Assembly: GCA_947044365.1 (NCBI GenBank)
Contig: OX345638.1
Span: forward strand, 3,581,201-3,645,200
Length of the DNA stretch: 64,000 nt
Source: Petrosia ficiformis
Taxonomy: Eukaryota > Porifera > Demospongiae > Haplosclerida > Petrosiidae
Direction of reading: 5' to 3'
Position numbers and translations under genes: made by a program. How positions within the stretch are numbered: position 1 is the first letter of the stretch; each line of letters starts with the position of its first letter. The notes under the pieces were generated by a model that was not told where the DNA came from, did no database searches, and worked only from the letters and a program-made list of their open reading frames with translations. Below, piece by piece: positions 38,361-46,700 of this stretch.

Positions 38361-40545
38361 CACACACACTCATTGAACACAGGTCTCTACTATTTGTGAT
38401 AAATCAGAAGATGCCCAGCTTGAAGCAGCTATACAGGCGTCGTTAAAAGAAACAGAGTTAGTCAGGAATAAACCAGACCTTATTAACATTGACAGTGATA
38501 GTGACTACTTACTTTCACCAGAGGGAAATGATAGTGACATTGAAAACAGTGATATGGTTATGGATACTGAAGGATCTTCAAATTCTTATGATTATACACA
38601 TATATCTCAAATTAAAACTCATACACAGGATTCCTATATTAGTAAAAGGACTAAGGAGACTACACATTCAGATTCAAACACTGACAGAAGTAGGAAAAGG
38701 CCTGGGAATGGTTTATGGAATGTAGCAGAAGAAACTGACTGCCCTATGAAATCTAAACAACCTCGACTAGAAACCTCATTTTCTCCAAATAGTATTCAGA
38801 CCTACAAGCATTCATGGAGCACAGATAGTGCAAAACTTACAAAGAAGAGTTCTGAACAAGCAGCGATTGACTACAGCTCATCTACTTGTGAAGCGACAGA
38901 AATTACTGGTATATGTAGTAATAGTGATAATCATCCAGCAGTAGTTGAATTATGTCAGATTATGATTAGATTTCCTGATGGTAGACGGTCGCTCAAATCG
39001 TTTCCAGCGAACAATCCTATACAGGTAATACTTATGTATATTGAAACACACACTGTACATGTGATATTCCTGATTCCCATTTCCCAACTACATGTACATG
39101 TACAATGTACTTTGTACATTTCTCAAGTAATCAGGGACACAATATTGACGATTGAATCCACTCACAATGCAGAACCCTTGCCACATGTGTGAAGTTTATT
39201 TGGAAGTGATCATGAATTTTACCTGATTAACATACATGTAGGCAAAGTGGAGGGTTACTGTAATTATTTAGTCTGACACTATGTCTGTTCCCAAACTTTG
39301 TAGACAACTAAGAACATTGGCACTTCTGTCGAAGACCCTAAAACCTTTCAGCTATACATGCAGTTATGACATTTTTTATAATTTAACCACTTTCAGAAGG
39401 TTTCTGGTAACAAAAGAATACATGTACATGGAAACCAAACTCATCTTGTTTGAAGGTTAGGTTTGAAGACTACAGTAGTTGAGCTTTCATGTACATGTAC
39501 TCATTTGTTATCAGACATCTTCTTAAAGATGTTAAATGGTAACTGTGAGTAGGAACCCATTGGACAGTCCTACCTTTCCTACATGGGGGTATGGGATAGT
39601 AGGATGTGATTGTTGTGTAAGGAGAACACATGGGATCCCACTGGACAGTCCTTCCTTTCCTACATGAGGGTGTGGGATAGTAGGATGTGTAAGAAGAACA
39701 CATGGGATCCCACTGGACAGTCCTACCTTTCCTACATGGGAGTGTGAGATAGTAGGATGTGATTGTTGTGTAAGAAGAACACATGGGATACAGTCTTACC
39801 TTTCCTACATGGGGGTGTGGGATAGTAGGATGTGATTGTTGTGTAAGAAGAACGCATGGGATCCCACTGGACAGTCCTACCTTTCCTACATGGAGGTGTG
39901 GGATAGTAGGATGTGATTGTTTTGTAAGAAAAACACATGGGATCCCATTGGAAAGGTAATCATAAAAATTAAAAATAATAAAAAGTTTCCAATGCTGTAT
40001 ACCAGTCAATATCCTTACCAACCAATACCAGTTACCTCTGGAGTAGGTATGTTAGTTACTTTCTTTCTCTGAGTGACAAAGATAAATAATAAAAAAAAAC
40101 ACACCCAACCCGAACAATGATACTGCCTAGAATAAATACACAATATAATGATCACGTAATCCCACTCTGGTTAATGAAGAAATGCCCAGTAAAAGGCAGC
40201 TTCAAACAACTTTTCAAGCCATGGCCTTAGCCCTACATAGTAAAAATTTGTAAAGCAGTAAACTATAGTGTTAGAATCTAAAAATATTTTACAGTATGGT
40301 AAAATGTTTTGCATGTGGCCAAGAAGAGAGGTGCTTTGAACTGTTACCATTTTAATGTTTATATCTCTTCTGTCCTATTTCAGGAGTTGTTTGATGATCT
40401 CAAATTAGAAGGAATTGGACTTAATGAGTATGAAATTACCACAACATTCCCTCACAAAATTGTGTCAGCTCTGCCTCATAATACAAGTTTCAAACATGCT
40501 GGTTTATACCCCAGACAAACTGTATATATTCAATGGACAGAATAA
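22701..40545 (+). CDS. UBXN7: UBXN7: UBA-UAS-UIM-UBX adaptor of p97/VCP
   Basis: Ten exons: 22701-22921, 23829-23890, 25141-25212, 27131-27225, 28582-28728, 30929-31019, 34193-34246, 34614-34666, 38383-39024, 40384-40545. The joined frame is 532 aa plus TAA (human protein about 489 aa). The N-terminal UBA spans residues 1-45 (FISLTGATIQVAQNMLEAC). A short conserved linker follows (IRAPIP), then the thioredoxin-like UAS domain, about 119-250 (ELFKPPLDIMFQGDFQ; WLLVNLQD; YPAIIIIDPRTGE). A UIM lies near 273-289 (DAQLEAAIQASLKET) and the C-terminal UBX domain near 455-532 (IRFPDGRR; FPHK; GLYPRQTVYIQ). Known role: links ubiquitylated cullin-RING ligase substrates to the segregase p97/VCP. The 642-bp exon 9 carries a long Ser/Asp-rich low-complexity linker, which explains the extra length. 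The ATG at 22701 is preferred because the frame upstream has no ATG. Confidence 0.95.
26094..26286. mobile_element. TIR element related to 17590-17726
   Basis: Ends AAAATGTCACCGTACAGTTA and AATTACTGTACTGAATGGTG, then GTGACTTTTTATT. UBXN7 intron 3. Confidence 0.65.
26577..26827. mobile_element. Foldback element (~250 bp)
   Basis: GATAGCT, CATAAATAGGT, TGACACCATTGATGTCCAAG and GGGCAAAGTT are mirrored by AACTTTGCCC, TTGGACATTAATGATG, ACCTGTTTATG and AGCTATC. A second nested palindrome around ACTTCTTCA/AACTTGTGAAG lies inside. Confidence 0.75.
27636..27690 (+). other. Hammerhead-like retroelement-tail motif, copy 1
   Basis: ACCA CTGAAGA A GATAGC-AGTTA-GCTATC GAAA CGTT TGGT (27639-27678). The CUGANGA and GAAA boxes bracket a perfect 6-bp stem, with ACCA/TGGT as an outer helix. 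No stem III is evident, so self-cleavage is doubtful. Confidence 0.45.
27921..27975 (+). other. Hammerhead-like retroelement-tail motif, copy 2
   Basis: TTATACCA CTGATAA, then a different stem (AGTA-CATG ... CATG-AC-TACT with a 2-nt bulge), then GAAACGTTTGGTT. The frame is the same as at 27636 but the paired sequence differs. Confidence 0.45.
30017..30410. mobile_element. TIR element (394 bp) with transposase N-terminal remnant
   Basis: Ends TACCGTAAACGTAGAAATGT and AAATTTCTATGTTTACCGTA are inverted. Inside, from 30158, the plus strand reads MALLQYFRKVDTKEEEKPEK, 65 codons in all. It looks like the start of a transposase-type protein cut short by internal deletion. Confidence 0.7.
31345..31600 (-). 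repeat. Dispersed repeat family R1, inverted copy
   Basis: Reverse-complement of the 5160-5420 family: CATTTCAATTGGAAGTGATGAG, GGCAAAACTGGC and CAGAGAGTATGG-type ends. In UBXN7 intron 6. Confidence 0.65.
32090..32230 (+). pseudogene. Arg/Glu-rich transposon-protein remnant
   Basis: The reading RQKAVETPVHQETRLEAERS, then RTRRKREARIP, resembles the ETPEQREARLQ-type repeats common in transposon-encoded proteins (Helitron and similar). Only about 45 codons; function unknown. Confidence 0.35.
32330..32480 (+). repeat. Dispersed repeat family R1, partial copy
   Basis: Shares TATCACTTGCAATTGAAA and the GAGAGTACTACCATACTCTC palindrome with 5160-5420. Confidence 0.65.
32821..32923. repeat. Near-perfect palindrome
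   Basis: ATACCGTTTT-GCGGT and ATACGTGTGTTTATAATCCC are mirrored by GGGATTATTAACACACGTAT and ACCGC-AAAACGGTAT around a short centre (GAAGCCATGCTATGGGCTTTC). Likely a miniature foldback element; UBXN7 intron 6. Confidence 0.85.
33580..33800. repeat. TTTAGTTA-rich dispersed repeat, copy 1
   Basis: Dense TTAGTTAACTAAA/ACTAAAACTAAAACC phrases, also found at 45560-45650, 56330-56600 and 57360-57500. Low complexity, non-coding. Confidence 0.6.
35110..35275 (+). mobile_element. tRNA-derived SINE
   Basis: Plus-strand copy: GGTAGAGCATCTGTCTGG, B box GGGTTCGAATCCC at 35167-35179, the ACCTGAGGCAA/TTGCCTCAGGT hairpin, a (CTTT)n tail and a CATCTCTGATAACATCATG end shared with 14800-14830. In UBXN7 intron 8. 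Confidence 0.8.
35696..36765. mobile_element. TIR element (~1.07 kb) with nested palindrome
   Basis: AAGGCTTTGCGATATATCGA at 35696 is mirrored by ATATTGCAAAGCCTTAT near 36745-36763. Inside, 35703-35852 forms a near-perfect foldback (ATCGCACAGATACC / GGGTATCTGTGCGAT; TTGGATACAGC / GCTGTATCCAA). Other copies with GATATCGTGATA phrases lie at 42950-43270 and 13115-13205. Confidence 0.65.
37045..37600 (+). repeat. Long dispersed repeat R2, copy 1
   Basis: About 550 bp nearly identical to 63095-63640, from GGGCCATCCCTATAATTGC to GGGATGTTTTTTTCTCTATA. Diverged pieces occur at 19375-19570 and 29690-29960. No reading frame; nature unknown. In UBXN7 intron 8. Confidence 0.85.
38319..38372. repeat. (CT)n(CA)n microsatellite at the UBXN7 exon 9 acceptor
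   Basis: CTCTCTCTCACACACA... runs to about 10 bp from the exon 9 acceptor (ACACAG, exon at 38383), so it occupies the polypyrimidine position. Confidence 0.95.
39560..39950. repeat. ~81-bp minisatellite, ~5 copies, in UBXN7 intron 9
   Basis: The unit contains TGGGATCCCACTGGACAGTC, CTACCTTTCCTACATGG and GGGATAGTAGGATGTGATTG; some copies carry internal deletions. The minus strand stays open for 183 codons because the unit is a multiple of three. Confidence 0.92.
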
Positions 40546-40759
40546 TAAATATTAATATTATTATTATTTATATATTATATAATAATATATAATTGTTATT
40601 TGCAAAACAAAACTGTTGTCGAGGGTGGGGGTGGCTGAGATTAAGATTGTAATTTAAATGTGCGACCAACTAATCACGTTCACTTTAAAGTAAATTTACC
40701 TTTTGTTGATCTCGTGATCCAGTTTTGCTCTGGGGTTGACTTCTTTACACTCAAAGACA
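40546..40759 (+). promoter_or_regulatory. 214-bp UBXN7-scramblase intergenic interval
   Basis: The UBXN7 stop is followed by AT-rich sequence with AATAAA-like signals (AATAATAAATATT at 40540-40552). The scramblase ATG follows at 40760. UBXN7 3' processing and any scramblase promoter must share this short stretch. Confidence 0.5.
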
Positions 40760-43700
40760 ATGGCAGGTTAGAGTAAATATAATGTCATCTGTACTGAAGC
40801 TATTATGCATATCTTGCTAACCGCAATACCACGCTATATAATTATTCATAATAATATTGCAATACTCTTTTTCTGTTCTAGCTCCTCCACCACAAGGTTA
40901 CGCTCCTCAACCAGGTTATGCTCCCCAACCAGGCTATCAACCTCAACCAGGCTATCAACCCGGCTATGTTCCACAACCTCCAGGTTTGTATAGAGTATTA
41001 ATCTTGCATGATACATTTGGATACCTCAAAGGCTATCAGTTTTATTTAGCTAGATTGCCATCAGACAGCTGCAGATACGTCCATGTACATAGAGGAAAGG
41101 AACCTCAAATTTGACAGTATATATACAAATAACATCACAATATTGCATAGAGGTTCCAAATATTTTCTATACCATGGAATCTGTATGTTCTAGTCAAAGT
41201 TGTGATGTTACTGACTTTAATGTAGCTTTGCTGTATCAAAATTTTGATTCATTTTGTAGATTAGGACTGTATTCTTGAGATTTATGTGTGTACACAAAGT
41301 TGATTATATGTACATTCACCAAGTAATTAGGATACAAGACTAATAATTCATGTGTACAAATTTGCATTAGGCCCGCAACCAGGACAGCAGCAGATCCAGT
41401 GGATGCAGGCACCCCAAGCTCCTCCTGGATGTCCACAAGGTTTGGAATACCTTACACAAATAGATCAACTTCTTGTTCATCAACAAGTGGAGCTACTTGA
41501 GAGTAAGTTAATTAATTTAAACATGTATCAGAAAATAAGAACATTACTTTCAGAGCTGCAGATAGTTCTTGACTTGTATATATACAAGTATAATGACCAT
41601 ACCCTTTTGCCCTCATGGCAAGGGTAATTATGTTTCTGAACCTAGAATGGACCTCATCAATTTTTGACAAGTTTAATTTACTTATCTTATTTATTATTGT
41701 AGTTCTAACTGGTTGGGAAACTCAAAATAAGTACAAGGTCCGTAACTCTCTTGGACAGCAAGTCTACTTTGCTGCTGAAGGTTAGTTTGTTCCAAGTGTG
41801 TTTGATTTTCAGTGCTTTAGCTACAAGTGGGATACTTAAACACTTGTTGTACATGTAGTGTAGTACTAAAATGTTATTGTGTATCTCACCAAATTCCCTT
41901 TTTAAAGTTCAATTCAGCCTTAGAAAGTAGCTAAGGACAGTTGCTCAGTACTTGTGGTAGTAACCTAGATTTAGATAATAGACTCTTGGTATCCATGGAG
42001 TCACTACACATGTTGTATTCATCCACCTTGTCCTACTACACTATTCATTATACATAGATTCTTATCATACATGTAATAGTGTAGTACCAAGATCTTATAT
42101 GTGATGAACCAAAGTACAAAGTAGTGTCCAACTTTATAGACTTAGGCTGTTTAATTTGCCATAAACTACCTATAGTTATTGGCCTTTTTATATAGTATAT
42201 AAGGTAGATATTAAGAAATGCCTGGCCCAAAATATGTAATTTTGAGACAGGTAGAGATCAGTGTTACAGCACATGTCAATCTCATGTTTACATTATATGT
42301 GTTTTCTCAGATTCCATTTTGATAATTTTATAATTATGAATGTAATGTGATAACAATATTCATTGATATGATAATCACATACTGCAATTCCATATATGGT
42401 CATACTACCCGTGTTTGTTCCTATTGCATGGTTCCAATTACATGTTCTCATTGCTATGAATTTCCACCTACACATGTTGTATGCTTCCTGTACTCAAATG
42501 GCTTTCAAAAGTATAATTCAAGGCAAGACAAGAAACCTTGATTCTACAACATACACATATACTACTGTTTCTCCATTGTTTTGGGAGGAGGGAGATGCAA
42601 TTTGAGGAATAGAGTTGGTCTTTTGTTACTAGTTTTTTTCTTACAGTCATTATAAAGTTATTCTTTTTGTTTTTCCAAAATGGATCTACTACTGTAGTTA
42701 AAGTTGGAAATTGAATGGGTTGTGATGTGGTGTAATAAATGGGCGTGTCTTTGAAGTGGCCAGCGTTCTCACAAATTTGGTGGTGCCACTCACACTTTTA
42801 AATAATGGCTAAACAATGTGGTTTGTAGGTTGGGTGTTAATATCATGTGGTTTTGGTAATTAAGTATATCAGGAATACATATTAATGGTGAAATTTGAAC
42901 CTCTATTGGGGCGCAGACAGTAATATTGCATGATGGTGCATGGTGATGTGCAATACGTATCGATATATCGAATTATCGATATTTTCATTGAATATCGTGA
43001 TACAATATTAGCTTTTGGGTGTATCGATACACTGGAATGGACAGTTTAGTAAACATGGTTTTCTAATTTGATACCTAAAAGTAATTATAACAAGCTAACT
43101 TTCATTGATTTCTTTTACCATTTCTTGACAAATACATCCAAATAGGACATTTATTTACATTTTATAAGTGTTTCAATAATATTTCAAATATCGTGATACT
43201 GTATCGTATCGTGATATTTTTGGCAGCGATATGCAATACTATTATTTAGTGGTATCGCACATCCCTAATGGTGCAGCACCTCCACAAAAAGGCCTAACCG
43301 GAACTCTGACATGGACTAATATTACTGCTCTGCTTTTTATTTCTGGGTACAACCCTGATACAGAAATATTAACTCTGCTCTAATAAAATATATTAGGATT
43401 ACGAGTATACAAGTACTTGTACATGTAATATCAATCCAGATCTATTATTAAACTCAAGACAACATGTACTCCTATGGTTTTTACTATCTAAACTAATCCA
43501 TCATACACGAATGATTAACAGTAATTAACAGTAATCAATGAATAATTAACAGTAATCAATGAATAATTAACAGTAATCAATGTTAGAGTCTAATTCTACA
43601 TTTGCTCCCCCTTGTACGAAATTTGTCCTCAATATTTTCAACACATGGGGAGTATGTCTTTCTCTAGTAGGGTAACTTCGAATTGACAGTACATGAGGTT

Positions 43701-46700
43701 CAACTGTAACTTCTTGATCATTGGTAGGTGCTTGCCAATCTTTGGACATCTCAGTATGACACTCATACTGGTAGGGTTGGATTACGTAATCGATTAACAT
43801 GTACTACTCTTTTACATTGTCCATCTATTATTTGAATTGTAATCGGGACAAGTATCGATTTGACTTTCCATCCCTCTTCCTGACAAGGCAAAAGTTATTC
43901 TTAATTGGAATTGATAACCAAACCAAGTCATTAATGTGAAAAGACCTGTGTTTACTCTGTTGGCATAATATGCCTTTTGTGAACCAGCCTATTCCACTAG
44001 ATGTCCTTCAACCAGATCGTATAACTGAGATACCTTTGACTTGAGGAAAGCTCGGTGTAGAATCATGTGAAATTTGAGGTTGTAAGTCAGTAAATGAAGC
44101 TCTTCTACTGAACATGATAGGCCATAGTGTGGGACTTCTTGATTCCAAATGTAGCTATATAGTATATCCCGTAAAAGGTGAGTTCAAAATTTTGGCTTTG
44201 AACAGAGTGCAACAAACTAGATAACCCAAACCAGGAGAAGATCTGAATTAATACTTGATCTACATTGTATACAGATAGTTGTCTGATCAGGAAGAGGCAC
44301 CACCTCAACCCACTTCATAAAATAGTCTTGTATGACTAAGGTATACCGATTGCCTTTCGTTTTGACATGGGTACCTTCAGAATATCTATAGCAACCATTT
44401 TCCATGGTTGACTAATAGGAATATTATGTAGGGGTGCTTGAATAGGGTTGGGTTGCTTACAAGACTGGGACTTTGTACATTGTTGACATGTACATCGTTA
44501 GTCATGTTTATATAATAGGCTTCTTTATGTAGCCTGTCAAGTGTTTCATCAGTAAGCAAATTTTCTACATACCATATGATTATTTAACACATCTTTAGTC
44601 ATGTTTATCTAATAGGCTTCTTTGTGTAGCCTGTCAAGTGTCTTAATATAATCATCAGTAAGACCAGGTACACATACATGTACCTCATGATTATTTAACA
44701 CTAACTGGTGCCAAATTTGTCAATAGTAACGTAATCGAATCTAATTCTACACTCATGCCACTAAACACATCAGGTTCCTATCAGTCTTTCCCAAAAAATA
44801 TGTAGCACTATAAACTATTTCTTGTTTCATTTAGCATCACCAGCTAATATAAGGATAGCAGTATCATACAAATAACATTCATACCACAAGCAAATTAAAG
44901 TTGCCATATCAATGAAGTGTAATGTCAATTGTTACCAGACAAATAAATGTTAAAATGTTTGTCCCTTCTCTAGCTACTGCAATTTCTGAAAATTAGTTGC
45001 TGTTTGTATGTTTTTATAGTAAATACCATTTGAGTGTTTTCAATAAATACATGTATGTCATGTACATTTACACATACGTGCTTAGTATAGAATTTCAGAT
45101 GGTCATTATATTTCCTGGTATCACGTTACCACTCATCAATAGAATAATATTGTACACTCCACAGAATCAAATTGCTGTGCTCGTCAGTATTGTGGTCCAG
45201 CTCGACCATTTTCCATGTCAATTCTTGATAATAATCAGCAGGAAGTCATCCATCTGGAGCGACCATATCGTTGTTCTGCCTGGTGTTGTTTCTGTTGCCT
45301 CCAAAAAATGGAAGTTCAGTCTCCTCCAGGAACTGTTATTGGATACGTTGAACAGGTAAGTTTGTGTGTGCTTTTTGATATTGTTCATTGTATGTAATAT
45401 TTTTGCATCTTTGAATTATGCTTGATGAATATTTATGTTTTAGTGTTGGACAGTATATTGATATATCCATATATCTTTATATTAGGAACATATTGATATA
45501 TATATGGTATGTGCCCTATTCAAGCACCCCTACATAATGTGCATGTGTAATTACACTAGTGTTGTTTTAGTTTCACAATAATGACCATTTTTAGTTATGG
45601 TTATAGTATGACTAGTTTATCACAGCTGTTTTAGTTAATTTAATTTTATGCTTACTATGTAAAAGAATTGTAGGTGGTATTTCAGGCACATGTTTTGTTG
45701 GCATTTAGTTGTACTGTTCACAAAATACTGAGGTATTATATTAGTTACCAGGCCATATTCACGTAAATCACCTCTATATTTTTTCATCTACCATTTACAT
45801 GTAGGACTGCAGTTTCATCTACCCTTGGTTCTCTCTTAAAAATGCTAATGAAGAAACTGTCCTTAAAATTAAGGGACCATTGTGTACTTGCAAGTGTTGC
45901 TGGGATGTAGAATTTAGTGTAAGAAAGTTATGTACTTGTATTTAACATTAGTTCTCATACAAAGACAATACATGTACATGTACCAAATGTTTGAGCATAG
46001 ATGAGAGGGATGGCCAATAATGAGAAATACATGATATACATGTAATCATCATGGGAAGGAATTATTGTAATTTTCAACTAATACCAAGATACACTGAGGA
46101 ATATTCAATACTACACATACATTTACACAAGATAGCGGACTTCTGTGTCCAAATGCTTGCCTTCCTACTTTCCTGTGACATACAAAGGATTATTTTTTTG
46201 TATGGCCTGGTCTTCTATCCAACAAATTAAGCTAAAGGCTGAATTGTTTGAAATGCGAAAGTTATGCATAGGTAGCACTTGGGTGATTAGCATATTCATT
46301 ATAAACCTGCCATACTTTTCTAACTACTGTAATAGTAGAGTTTTAGGTACCTTGTTCTTATTATGCACACACTGTAAATATTCCTCTGAAAAAGTGAAAT
46401 TTTATATAATCCTTATGGTGTATGTGTGTATAGATTCTCTCAGCTGATGGTAGTAATGAAGTTGGAAAGATCTCAAAGAAGTGGTCAGGTCTAACCAAGG
46501 AGTACTTTACTGATGCTGATAACTTTGGTGTCCAATGTAAGTTGTGCATGCAATGAGTAGAAATAAACAAAACAAAGCAATTTAGTACTTATGACTTATG
46601 CAAACGTGAATGGTTTGCTGTGACCATTTATGTACACAGAACAGACAATACTGTAGAGTGTACAGCTGTATATTTTATAATTGTTGTATTTAATGACAAA

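Noticed and set aside
39470..40021. 183-codon minus-strand open frame
   Set aside because: It is the translation of an ~81-bp minisatellite whose unit length is a multiple of three; no start, splice or homology support.
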